Positions 1 to 6,910 are shown, counted from the first letter of the stretch. The stretch is DNA of 20,318 nucleotides from Gammaproteobacteria bacterium (GCA_030039615.1 JASHVF010000371.1:1-20318); one strand, 5' to 3'. Translations and numbers: made by a program. Notes: generated by a model from the letters alone, not told the origin.

Positions 1-873
1 GATGTTGATGACGCCGCTCGCCGTGAACAGGTGGCCGTTGCGTGCGTGGCGGGTCGGGATGACGCAATCGAACAGATCGATGCCGCGCAGCACCGCCGCC
101 ACGATGTCCTCCGGGCGGCCGACGCCCATGAGGTAGCGCGGCCGCTCGGCCGGCATGTGCGGCACGAGGCCGTCCAGCACCCTGAGCCGCTCCTCCTCCG
201 GCTCGCCGACCGCGAGGCCGCCGATCGCAAGCCCGGGCCAGTCGAGGCGCAGCAGGCTCTCGAGCGAGGCGAGCCGCAGCGGCACGTGCATGCCGCCCTG
301 CACGATGCCGAACAGACCTCCGGGCGGCGGCTCGGCCTCCCCGCGGTGATAGTGGGCGTGACTGCGCGCCGCCCAGCGCATCGAGCGCTCCATGGATTCG
401 CGCGCCTCGCGCTCGGTGGCCGGGTGCGGCGTGCAGTCATCGAGCGCCATGGCGATGTCGGAGCGCAGCGCCCGCTGCACGTCCATGGAGTCCTCGGGCG
501 TGAGGCGCACTTCGCGGCCGTCGATCGGCGAGCGGAAGCGCACGCCCTCCTCGCTGATACGCCGCAGGCTCTGGAGGCTGAAGACCTGGAAGCCGCCCGA
601 GTCGGTGAGTATCGGATGCCGCCAGTGCATGAAGCCGTGCAGTCCGCCGTGCGCGGCGATTACCTTCGGGCCCGGACGCAGCAGCAGGTGAAAGGTGTTG
701 CCGAGCACGATCTGCGCGCCGAGCCCCTCCAGCTCCTCGGGCGTCATGGCCTTCACCGTGCCGTAGGTGCCGACCGGCATGAAGGCCGGCGTCTCGACCA
801 GGCCGTGCGCGGTGGCGAGCACGCCCAGGCGCGCCGCGCCGGCGGTCGCGCTCACCGTAAAGGCGGGCCTCAC
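1..873 (-). CDS. tgt: tRNA-guanine transglycosylase (queuine tRNA-ribosyltransferase), C-terminus cut by window edge
   Basis: Exchanges G34 of GUN anticodons (Asn, Asp, His, Tyr tRNAs) for preQ1, the base-exchange step of queuosine synthesis in the cytoplasm. 291 codons are present; bacterial Tgt has about 370-385, so roughly 80-90 residues are missing, including the family's C-terminal zinc site (CxCxxC and His). The substrate-recognition motif DSGGFQVFS is at residues 91-99, and the nucleophile motif FDCVIPTR is at 268-275 with Asp269 as the expected nucleophile. The start is the GTG at 871-873, which overlaps the queA stop (GTGA), giving a family-like N-terminus (TAHGLVETPAFMPVGTYGTV). The tight overlap implies translational coupling to queA, the next enzyme of the same pathway. 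Identity is essentially certain; the missing end is only a window effect. Confidence 0.96.
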   Translation of the reverse strand, partial: MRPAFTVSATAGAARLGVLATAHGLVETPAFMPVGTYGTVKAMTPEELEGLGAQIVLGNTFHLLLRPGPKVIAAHGGLHGFMHWRHPILTDSGGFQVFSLQSLRRISEEGVRFRSPIDGREVRLTPEDSMDVQRALRSDIAMALDDCTPHPATEREARESMERSMRWAARSHAHYHRGEAEPPPGGLFGIVQGGMHVPLRLASLESLLRLDWPGLAIGGLAVGEPEEERLRVLDGLVPHMPAERPRYLMGVGRPEDIVAAVLRGIDLFDCVIPTRHARNGHLFTASGVINI

Positions 874-1901
874 GCGCGGCTCCGCGTGATGAGCATGGCA
901 TCGCCGTAGCTGAAGAAGCGGTAGCGGGCGGCAACCGCGTGGGCGTAGGCGGCGAGCGCCGCGTCGGTACCTGCGAACGCGCACACCAGCATGAGCAGCG
1001 TCGACTCCGGCAGATGGAAGTTGGTCAACAGCAGGTCGCTCACGCGGAACCTGAAGCCCGGCGTGATGAACAGGCGCGTTTCGCCACTCCAGGGCTCGAG
1101 CCGCCCATCGTGGCTCGCAAGTGCGCCCGATTCCAGTGCGCGCAGCACCGTAGTACCGACCGCCACCACACGGCCGCCGCGCGCACGCGTGCGCGCCAGC
1201 GCCTCGCAGGTAGCGCGGCTCACGACCGCCTGTTCCGCGTGCATGGTGTGTGCAGCGAGGTCGTCGACCCGCACCGGCTGGAACGTGCCGGCGCCGACGT
1301 GCAGCGTGACGCAGGCATGCTCGACACCGCGCGCCTCGAGGGCCGCGAGCAGCGCGGCATCGAAGTGCAGGCTCGCCGTCGGCGCCGCCACCGCGCCAGG
1401 TTCACGCGCGAAGATGCTCTGATAACGCTCGCGGTCGCTGGCGAGCGGCGCGCGCGCGATGTATGGCGGCAGCGGCACCTCTCCCCAGCGCTCGAAGAAA
1501 TCGAGCGCGCTCCCCGGCAGCTCGATGCGCCACAGATCCCCGTGGCGCTCGAGCACGCGCACTTCGCCGCCGGCGGTTGCGATGCCGAGCCCGGCGCGCA
1601 CCGGCTTGCTGGCCGCGACTTGCGCGAGTGCCTGGCTACCATCGAGCGCACGCTCGAGAAAGATCTCGACCTGCCCCCCGGTGGGCTTGACACCCCTCAG
1701 CCGTGCCGCGACCACCCGGGTGTCGTTGAACACCAGCAGGTCGCCGGGCGCGAGCAGCGCCGGCAGCTCCATGACGGCCGCGTCGCGCCAGGCGCCGCTG
1801 CCGCCCTCGAGCACCAACATGCGGCTCGCCGAGCGCTCGGGCAGCGGCGACTGGGCAATCAGCTCGGGAGGCAGGTGGTAGCAGAAATCCTGGCGGCGCA
1901 C
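870..1901 (-). CDS. queA: S-adenosylmethionine:tRNA ribosyltransferase-isomerase
   Basis: Transfers and isomerises the ribosyl group of S-adenosylmethionine onto preQ1 in tRNA, forming epoxyqueuosine. It is 343 residues (E. coli QueA is 356) and collinear with the family: N-terminus DFCYHLPPELIAQSPLPERS, then LLVFNDTRVVAARL (about 53-66), a central PPYIAR segment, HVGAGTFQPV, and the C-terminal TNFHLPESTLLMLV and RYRFFSYGDAMLI. The start is GTG at 1899-1901; an in-frame TAA lies three codons upstream, so no longer form is possible. It sits 62 bases after the PDZ-protein gene and overlaps tgt by 4 bases. It may be read through from the sigma-factor operon or have its own promoter; I see no convincing one in the 62-base gap. 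Confidence 0.97.
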   Translation of the reverse strand: MRRQDFCYHLPPELIAQSPLPERSASRMLVLEGGSGAWRDAAVMELPALLAPGDLLVFNDTRVVAARLRGVKPTGGQVEIFLERALDGSQALAQVAASKPVRAGLGIATAGGEVRVLERHGDLWRIELPGSALDFFERWGEVPLPPYIARAPLASDRERYQSIFAREPGAVAAPTASLHFDAALLAALEARGVEHACVTLHVGAGTFQPVRVDDLAAHTMHAEQAVVSRATCEALARTRARGGRVVAVGTTVLRALESGALASHDGRLEPWSGETRLFITPGFRFRVSDLLLTNFHLPESTLLMLVCAFAGTDAALAAYAHAVAARYRFFSYGDAMLITRSRA

Positions 1902-1963
1902 GCGCGCATGTTACACGCGCAGTCCGCGGCGCGACCGAAGGGCCCGCGCGCTGACGCTGCGGC

Positions 1964-3037
1964 TCAGGTCTGGTCGCTCGGGGCGGCGCCCCTGTCGGGT
2001 GAGGGCGGCGGCGGAACCGGCGGCGGCGCGACTGCGCCCGCGCGGCCGTCCGCGTGCCGGCGCTCTGCTCTCTCGGGCAGCGTCGTCTCGAGATCGAGCG
2101 TCTTGCGCAGCCGCACGATGCGCAGCGTCAGTTTCTCGCCCGGCTGATAGGAGGACAGAATGCGCGTCGCGTGCGAGCCGCTCATCGGCTCACGTCCGTC
2201 GATGGCGAGGATCACGTCGCCGTCCTCGAGCTTCAGCGCCCCGTCCGGCGGCGCACGCACCACCAGCACACCCTTGTCGCTGCCGAAGTAGCGGCCCAGC
2301 TTCGGTGTCAGGGTCGCGAGCTCCATGTCCATGAGCGGTCCGCGCATCACCAGCATCTCGCGGCGGCCGGCCGCGAGCTCGGGAGGACTGAGGCCGGGGA
2401 GGTCCGCGAAGAAGTACCCGGGGCTGGCGCGCGCGATCACGGTGAACTCACGCGGCGCGCCTGCGCGCAATACGCGCACGCTCACCTTGCTGTCCGCCTT
2501 CACCGTACGCATGAGCCTCGAAACCTGGCGCGCGGGGTTCTCGCCCTTCACTTCGGTGCCGTTCACCGCGACGATCACGTCGCCGATGCGGATGCCGGCC
2601 TCCGCCGCGGGCCCGCCCGGACTCACCTCGCGTACGCGTGCGCCCGGTCCACCCGCGGCCGGGTCGAGTTGCACGCCGATGATCGCGCGCCCCTGCTCGC
2701 CGTCCATCTCTATGAACTTCTCGATCACCGGGCGGCTCAGCTGTGCGGTGAGCTCCGCCACCTGGTGTGCGGCGGCGTCGAGCTGCTTGCGCGCCTCCTC
2801 GAGCTGCGCCTCGAGTTTGGCATCGTCGGCCGCGTTCTCGACGGCCGCTTTAGCACTGTCGGCGTAAGCCGCGACGCTGTCGGCGAACGCCCTGGCGCTG
2901 TCAGCGATGGCGCGCTTGTCGTCGGGTGCGGCCGCGGGCGGGTCGGCGAGTGCAATCGTCGGGCGACAGCTCACCGCCGCCGCGCAGGCGAGCAGTATCA
3001 AGGTACCCCAGGCAAATATCAGGCGACATCGGCTCAT
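1964..3037 (-). CDS. secreted coiled-coil protein with two PDZ domains, no protease domain
   Basis: 357 residues; no specific family recognised. Residues 1-31 look like a secretion signal (hydrophobic run IFAWGTLILLACAAAV, probable signal peptidase I site ALA before Asp32; a lipobox at Cys18 or Cys24 is a weaker alternative). Residues about 43-101 form an Ala-rich helix with seven-residue periodicity (IADSARA, FADSVAA, YADSAKA...), a probable coiled coil. PDZ domain 1 spans about 118-203 (GVQLDPAAGG..., AGIRIGDVIVAVNG) and PDZ domain 2 about 250-320 (LEDGDVILAIDGREPM). The tail at 331-357 is Pro-rich. There is no trypsin-like His-Asp-Ser domain, so it is not an intact DegP/MucD protease. The ATG start is backed by an AGGAG ribosome site 5 bases upstream; an upstream in-frame Met at 3076 would overlap the preceding gene. 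It is third in the sigma-factor operon and probably acts as a periplasmic binding or adaptor protein (inference). Confidence 0.85.
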   Translation of the reverse strand: MSRCRLIFAWGTLILLACAAAVSCRPTIALADPPAAAPDDKRAIADSARAFADSVAAYADSAKAAVENAADDAKLEAQLEEARKQLDAAAHQVAELTAQLSRPVIEKFIEMDGEQGRAIIGVQLDPAAGGPGARVREVSPGGPAAEAGIRIGDVIVAVNGTEVKGENPARQVSRLMRTVKADSKVSVRVLRAGAPREFTVIARASPGYFFADLPGLSPPELAAGRREMLVMRGPLMDMELATLTPKLGRYFGSDKGVLVVRAPPDGALKLEDGDVILAIDGREPMSGSHATRILSSYQPGEKLTLRIVRLRKTLDLETTLPERAERRHADGRAGAVAPPPVPPPPSPDRGAAPSDQT

Positions 3038-3042
3038 ACGGA

Positions 3043-3047
3043 CTCCT
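3043..3047 (-). promoter_or_regulatory. ribosome binding site that fixes the PDZ-protein start
   Basis: AGGAG on the minus strand, five bases before the ATG at 3035-3037. No comparable sequence precedes the upstream in-frame candidate start at 3076, which would lie inside the preceding gene. Confidence 0.7.
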
Positions 3048-3056
3048 AATGGGTCT

Positions 3057-3602
3057 TCAGCGCGCAGCATCGGCAAGAGTCTCGGCGTAGCGCACCTGAA
3101 CGAGCGAGCTCACCAGCCGCGCCCGCTCCTGCTGCAGCGCATGCACGCGCTCCGGGGGAGCCCGGCCGGCGCGCTCACTGTTCAGCAGATCGTCGACCTC
3201 GGCGATATGGTCCTCGAGCGTCGCGACCGCCGCGCGCGTGCCGACCCGCACGACTGCAGGCTCCTGCGGCAGGCTCTCGAGCCAGTCCTCGGCCCGCGAC
3301 TGCTCAACCGCCGCAGCCTGCGGCACCGCAGGGTGCTGCGGGGCGGCAGCCCGGCCACTGATCGCGGCGGCGGGGCCCGCCGAGCGCGGGCCGCCACCGA
3401 AGCGGATGGCGGCCGCCCCGACGGCGAGGGCAATCACGGCAGCCGCGGCCAATACCCGCAGGCGCCCGACCCGGGCGGCGGCGGCGGGCGCGGCCTGCGC
3501 CCGGCGTCGAAACTCGCTCCAATCGTAGGGATGCACGCCATCCTGCGGCAGCTCGCGCAGCAGCCGTGCGAGCGCTGGTTCGTGCTCTAGCTCAGTGTGC
3601 AT
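3057..3602 (-). CDS. single-span membrane protein, probable anti-sigma factor for the adjacent ECF sigma
   Basis: 181 residues. The short N-terminal domain (1-46) carries PYDWSEFRRRAQA, the kind of segment seen in cytoplasmic domains of membrane anti-sigma factors. One hydrophobic segment at about 48-66 (VLAAAAVIALAVGAAAI) is followed by an Ala/Pro-rich stretch and a charged, probably coiled-coil C-terminal region (about 125-180) that would lie in the periplasm. There is no HxxxCxxC zinc motif, so it is not a ZAS-type anti-sigma factor, and I see no RseA-specific signature. The ATG at 3600-3602 overlaps the sigma-factor gene by 16 bases, typical of sigma/anti-sigma pairs and of coupled translation. 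The role rests on position, topology and size, not on a recognised domain; it could be an unrelated membrane protein co-regulated with the sigma factor. Confidence 0.7.
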   Translation of the reverse strand: MHTELEHEPALARLLRELPQDGVHPYDWSEFRRRAQAAPAAAARVGRLRVLAAAAVIALAVGAAAIRFGGGPRSAGPAAAISGRAAAPQHPAVPQAAAVEQSRAEDWLESLPQEPAVVRVGTRAAVATLEDHIAEVDDLLNSERAGRAPPERVHALQQERARLVSSLVQVRYAETLADAAR

Positions 3603-4168
3603 GTGGACCGGTTTTCCTGCGGCTCGAACCAGGCGCGCAGCTTCAGGTGCGCGCGCGCGAGCTGCGATTTTGAAAAGCTGACGGAGCGGCCGAAAGCGAG
3701 CGCAATCTCGGCATGCGTGTAGCCCTCGACCTCGTAGAGCCAGATCACCGCGCGCGCGGTCGGCGCGAGCGTCGCCAGGGCGCGCTCCATGTCGATGGTT
3801 TCGGGTGCCGGTGGCACCGCTACCGGCGGAGCGCCCGCGAGCGCTTGCGGCTCGCCTGCGCCCTCGATGTAGAGTCGCGCCCGCCGCCACGGCGAGCGCA
3901 GATGCATCAGGCAGCGCGAGATGGCAATCTGCCGCAGCCACGCCCCGAGAGGCGCCTGCTGGCGGAAATCCGCGAGCCGCTCGAACAGGGTCATCATGGT
4001 CTCCTGAAAGACGTCCTCGGAGGCACTGCGGTTGCCGATCATGCGGCGGATGAGCGCGAAGGTCGCAGGCGCCACGGCGGCATAGATCTGCTGCCGCGCG
4101 CCGTCCTCCCCCGCACACGCCCGTTCCCGGACAGCGTCCGGCACGGTGATTTCCACCAGCCTCGTCAC
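3587..4168 (-). CDS. ECF-type RNA polymerase sigma factor
   Basis: 193 residues with the two-domain plan of extracytoplasmic-function sigma factors. Region 2 spans about 27-92 (ASEDVFQETMMTLFERLADF and LGAWLRQIAISRCLMHLR, for core binding and -10 recognition). A linker with a Pro/Ala-rich stretch covers 105-124. Region 4 spans about 127-180 and contains a helix-turn-helix for -35 recognition (YTHAEIALAFGRSVSFSKSQ). The start is GTG at 4166-4168, chosen because it gives a normal N-terminal length; the ribosome site is weak. It is first of a minus-strand operon with the membrane protein and the PDZ protein, an envelope-stress type layout. I cannot assign an ECF group; autoregulation is usual for the class, but I could not identify the promoter. 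Confidence 0.93.
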   Translation of the reverse strand: MTRLVEITVPDAVRERACAGEDGARQQIYAAVAPATFALIRRMIGNRSASEDVFQETMMTLFERLADFRQQAPLGAWLRQIAISRCLMHLRSPWRRARLYIEGAGEPQALAGAPPVAVPPAPETIDMERALATLAPTARAVIWLYEVEGYTHAEIALAFGRSVSFSKSQLARAHLKLRAWFEPQENRSTCTLS

Positions 4169-4223
4169 GGATGTCTTAGATGCACGAGCCGGACAAAAGG
4201 TCGCAGTCCGATAGCAAATACCC

Positions 4224-4229
4224 GATACT
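4224..4229 (+). promoter_or_regulatory. possible -10 element of the tRNA-Leu gene
   Basis: GATACT matches TATAAT at 4 of 6 positions and ends 10 bases before the tRNA 5' end, a fitting distance for a short-leader tRNA transcript. No good -35 box is visible at 16-18 bases upstream, so this is weak. Confidence 0.25.
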
Positions 4230-4239
4230 TGCGGCCAAT

Positions 4240-4557
4240 GCCCGAGTGGCGGAATTGGTAGACGCAGCGGACTCAGACAAACTTGAGCCCTCTCGGAGAA
4301 ATCCTTGAGGTGTAGCCCGTCAAACTCGGTGAAGGCCCTGAGCGTCGCACGCTCGAGCTAACGCCGAGCCAAGCCCCGTGACCCATGCGCGTGGGAAGGT
4401 GTAGAGAGCAGACGGCGGGCACCTACGGCCTCCTGTGGCCATGGTGATGGCGTGCTCCAGACCACGAACCCGAAGGATCGGGGCGGCGAAAGCCGAAGTG
4501 GCAGGAAAATCCGCCGCCCTTAAAAGCGTGTCGGTTCGACTCCGACCTCGGGCACCA
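4240..4557 (+). tRNA. tRNA-Leu (anticodon CAA), interrupted by a group I intron
   Basis: The 5' exon is 4240-4274 and the 3' exon 4506-4557, with CCA encoded at 4555-4557; the spliced tRNA is 87 bases. Seen in the sequence: acceptor GCCCGAG (4240-4246) pairs with CTCGGGC (4547-4553); D arm GCGGAATTGGTAGACGC; anticodon stem GCGGA (4267-4271) pairs with TCCGC (4510-4514); spliced loop CTC+AAAA, i.e. anticodon CAA reading UUG; long variable arm of 15 bases (4515-4529), the class II mark of Leu/Ser tRNAs; T arm GTCGG-TTCGACT-CCGAC (4530-4546). The leucine-type D arm and the AAAA after position 34 match other bacterial tRNA-Leu(CAA/UAA). The intron lies between positions 34 and 35. Unspliced, the tRNA would be non-functional, so UUG decoding by this copy depends on splicing; tRNA-Leu(UAA) could also read UUG. 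Confidence 0.95.
4275..4505 (+). ncRNA. group I intron (IC3-like) in the tRNA-Leu anticodon loop
   Basis: 231 bases, no protein-coding frame of note. Helices that can be drawn: P1 exon CTC + AG (4272-4276) with TTGAG (4283-4287); P2 CCTC/GAGG (4289-4292/4307-4310) with GGA-GAAA-TCC on top, a GNRA tetraloop; P3 GCCCG/CGGGC (4315-4319/4416-4420); P4 CTCGGTG/CGCCGAG (4325-4331/4362-4368); P5 hairpin GAGCGT/ACGCTC (4340-4345/4349-4354); P6 extension CCCAT/GTGGG (4382-4386/4391-4395); P7 guanosine site GAGCA/TGCTC (4406-4410/4453-4457); P8 GGCC/GGCC (4427-4430/4437-4440); P9 CCAC/GTGG (4462-4465/4498-4501) holding CCCGA/TCGGG and CGGC-GAAA-GCCG, a second GNRA loop. The terminal G is at 4505. AACGCCGAGCCAAGC (4360-4374) and GAAGGTGTAGAGA (4395-4407) match, from memory, the core of the Azoarcus tRNA-Ile intron. 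Probably self-splicing; mobility would need help in trans since no endonuclease is encoded. Confidence 0.95.
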
Positions 4558-4647
4558 TAATCCTGCCGCCGCCAGACGCTCGTCGCCGGCCGCCGACGGG
4601 TTGCCAGCCCTTCCCCGCCCTGCCAACGTAACCCTCAGGCCCGTGGC

Positions 4648-4651
4648 AGGG
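4648..4651 (+). promoter_or_regulatory. ribosome binding site choosing the second ATG of the lipoprotein gene
   Basis: AGGG lies 7 bases before the ATG at 4659 but only 1 base before the ATG at 4653, so the downstream start is favoured. Confidence 0.45.
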
Positions 4652-4658
4652 TATGGAT

Positions 4659-6302
4659 ATGCTCATTCCCCGTGTAGCTTGCCTGCTGGCGCTGTGCCTC
4701 ACGACGCTCGGCGGCTGCAGTCACGGCGGCGGTGGCGCGAGCACGACGTCGACCACCACTGCGCCGTCGCCGCCACCGCCGTCGAGCTCGCACACCAGCG
4801 TCACGACCTACAAGAACGACCTAGCACGCAGCGGGCAGAACCTGACCGAGACCACGCTGACCTTGAGCAACGTCAACTCGGAGAGCTTCGGGCTGCTGCG
4901 CACGCTCGCCACCGACGGCAAGGTCGATGCCCAGCCGCTGTACCTGTCGGCACTCTCGCTTGCGGGCACGACGCACAACGTGGCGTTGGTCGCCACCGAG
5001 AACGACACCGTGTACGCCTTCGACACCGACAGCGGCGCGACGCTCTGGCAGACGTCGCTGCTCCCATCCGGAGAGATGCCGAGCGACGATCGTGGCTGCG
5101 GCCAGGTGACGCCGACGATCGGCGTCACCTCCACCCCGGTCATCGACCTGAGCGCCGGACCGCATGGCGCCGTCTATCTGGTGGCGATGTCGCTCGATGC
5201 ATCGCAGAACTATCACCAGCGGCTGCACGCGCTCGATGTGACCACGGGTGCGGAGCTGTTCAATGGACCGATGGAGATCGCCGCGGTCTATCCGGCCGCG
5301 GGCGGCGGCTCCAACACCTTCGACCCGGGAGACTACGAGGAGCGCGCCGGCCTGCTGCTGCTGAACGGCGTCATCTACACCACCTGGACCTCGCATTGCG
5401 ACGACGCGCCGTACACCGGCTGGGTGATCGCCTATAGCGAGAGCACGCTCGCGCAGACCGCGGTGCTCAATGTCGCCGCCAACAGCGCCGGCGGCGGACC
5501 TGCGATCTGGATGGCGGGCGGCGGACCGGCTGCCGACTCCTCCGGCAACATCTACCTGCTCACCGCGAACGGCGCGTTCGATACGACGCTCGACGCCGGC
5601 GGCTTTCCGAGCGCGGGTGACTACGGCAACTCGTTCCTGAAGATCTCCACCAGCGGCGGCACGCTCGCGGTCGCCGACTACTTCGCGATGTACAACGAGG
5701 TCGCCGAGTCCAGCTCCGACACCGACTTGGGCTCCGGCGGCGCAATGCTGCTGCCCGAGCTCACCGACTCGTCCGGCACCGCGCGCCAGCTGGTGGTGGG
5801 CGCCGGCAAGGATGGCAACCTGTACGTCGTGAACAGTGCCTCGATGGGCAAGTTCAACGCGAACACCAACCAGATCTGGCAGGAGCTTCCCGGCGCGCTC
5901 AGCGGCGGCATCTGGTCGACCCCCGCCTGGTTCAACGGCACGGTGTATTACGGCCCGGTGGGCGGCTCGCTGCTCGCCTTCGCGGTGAGCAATGCGATGC
6001 TCGCGAGCTCACCGACATCGCAGACCGCGACCACCTTCGGCTATCCGGGCACCGCGCCGGCGATTTCGGCCAACGGCACCAGCAACGCAATAGTGTGGGC
6101 GCACGAGAACGCGGCCTCGGGCGCGGCGGTTCTGCATGCCTACGACGCCGGCAATCTCGCCAACGAGCTCTACAACAGCACGCAGGCAGCGAACTCGCGC
6201 GACTCGTTCGGCACCGGCAACAAGTTCATCACGCCGACGATTGCCGACGGCAAGGTACTGGTCGGCACCACCACCGGCGTCGGGGTCTTCGGGCTGCTCT
6301 GA
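4659..6302 (+). CDS. outer-membrane-type lipoprotein with PQQ-like beta-propeller
   Basis: 547 residues. A lipoprotein signal peptide covers 1-19 with lipobox LGGC (17-20); Ser at +2 predicts outer-membrane sorting. A low-complexity Gly/Ser/Thr/Pro linker (about 21-45) tethers a large all-beta domain. PQQ-enzyme-like propeller blades are visible, best in the segment VALVATENDTVYAFDTDSGATLWQ with its typical AFDxxTGxxLW pattern, and again in RLHALDVTTGAELF and NLYVVN. I see no cytochrome c motif or catalytic signature of quinoprotein dehydrogenases, so enzyme activity should not be assumed; a binding or scaffolding role is equally possible. It is longer than BamB (about 390 residues) and has a different N-terminus. 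It stands 101 bases after the tRNA and 47 before a Nudix gene. The alternative ATG at 4653 adds two residues. Confidence 0.85.
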   Translation: MLIPRVACLLALCLTTLGGCSHGGGGASTTSTTTAPSPPPPSSSHTSVTTYKNDLARSGQNLTETTLTLSNVNSESFGLLRTLATDGKVDAQPLYLSALSLAGTTHNVALVATENDTVYAFDTDSGATLWQTSLLPSGEMPSDDRGCGQVTPTIGVTSTPVIDLSAGPHGAVYLVAMSLDASQNYHQRLHALDVTTGAELFNGPMEIAAVYPAAGGGSNTFDPGDYEERAGLLLLNGVIYTTWTSHCDDAPYTGWVIAYSESTLAQTAVLNVAANSAGGGPAIWMAGGGPAADSSGNIYLLTANGAFDTTLDAGGFPSAGDYGNSFLKISTSGGTLAVADYFAMYNEVAESSSDTDLGSGGAMLLPELTDSSGTARQLVVGAGKDGNLYVVNSASMGKFNANTNQIWQELPGALSGGIWSTPAWFNGTVYYGPVGGSLLAFAVSNAMLASSPTSQTATTFGYPGTAPAISANGTSNAIVWAHENAASGAAVLHAYDAGNLANELYNSTQAANSRDSFGTGNKFITPTIADGKVLVGTTTGVGVFGLL

Positions 6303-6349
6303 GCGTATTCGACAAGACGAGCGGGGTGCCCGTATCCTCGCTGCCCCCC

Positions 6350-6910
6350 ATGAATTACTGCAGTCATTGCGGCGCCGCGGTCGCGTTGCGGATACCGCCG
6401 GGCGACCATCTGCCGCGCCACGTATGCGACGCCTGCGGCACCATTCACTACCAGAATCCGCGCCTGGTGGTCGGCTGCGTGCCCGAGTACCAGGGCCGCA
6501 TCCTGCTGTGCCGGCGTGCCATCGAGCCGCGCCTCGGCTACTGGACGATTCCGGCCGGCTTCATGGAGAACGGCGAGACGCTGCAGCAGGCCGCGGCCCG
6601 CGAGACGCACGAGGAAGCGCTGGCGCGCGTCGACATCGGCTCGCTGCTCGCCGTAGTGCACGTGCTGCACGCGCGGCAGGTCCATGTATTCTTCCGCGGC
6701 ACGATGTCCGGCGCCGAGTTTGCTGCGGGCCCCGAGAGCCTCGAGGTCGTGCTGGCGGCCCCCGATGAGATCCCCTGGGACGATCTGGCGTTTCCGAGCA
6801 CCGAGTTCGCGCTGCGGCGCTACCTGGAAGACCGCGCCGCCGGGCGCGAGCCCCACCACTTCACCACCATCGATCGGCGACTGTCTGCGTCCGCCGCCGG
6901 CGGCCACTAG
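6350..6910 (+). CDS. zinc-ribbon Nudix hydrolase
   Basis: 186 residues. The N-terminal zinc ribbon has CxxC pairs at Cys4/Cys7 and Cys26/Cys29. A Nudix fold follows, with the Nudix box at about 70-92: Gly70, Glu76, Arg84-Glu85 and the metal-binding Glu88-Glu89 are present. The Gly near the end of the canonical box is Leu91 here; from memory, zinc-ribbon Nudix relatives (COG1051-like, YWTIPAGFMENGET context) often lack that Gly, so I do not count it as damage. The substrate is probably a nucleoside diphosphate derivative such as NADH or ADP-ribose, but cannot be read from sequence. The ATG at 6350 is chosen because the zinc ribbon starts right after it; the ribosome site is poor. It may be cotranscribed with the lipoprotein gene upstream. 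Confidence 0.9.
   Translation: MNYCSHCGAAVALRIPPGDHLPRHVCDACGTIHYQNPRLVVGCVPEYQGRILLCRRAIEPRLGYWTIPAGFMENGETLQQAAARETHEEALARVDIGSLLAVVHVLHARQVHVFFRGTMSGAEFAAGPESLEVVLAAPDEIPWDDLAFPSTEFALRRYLEDRAAGREPHHFTTIDRRLSASAAGGH

Noticed and set aside
1964..3037. DegP/MucD protease
   Set aside because: PDZ domains are present but the trypsin-like catalytic domain is absent; the length before PDZ 1 is filled by signal peptide and coiled coil.
4275..4505. Homing endonuclease or other protein inside the intron
   Set aside because: Only 231 bases, all taken up by helices; no open frame of useful size.
4423..4626. Short minus-strand open frames over the tRNA 3' exon (4423-4626 and 4520-4702), one with the peptide VPEVGVEPTRF
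   Set aside because: The peptide is the familiar false translation of the antisense of tRNA-Leu T arm and acceptor; not a gene.
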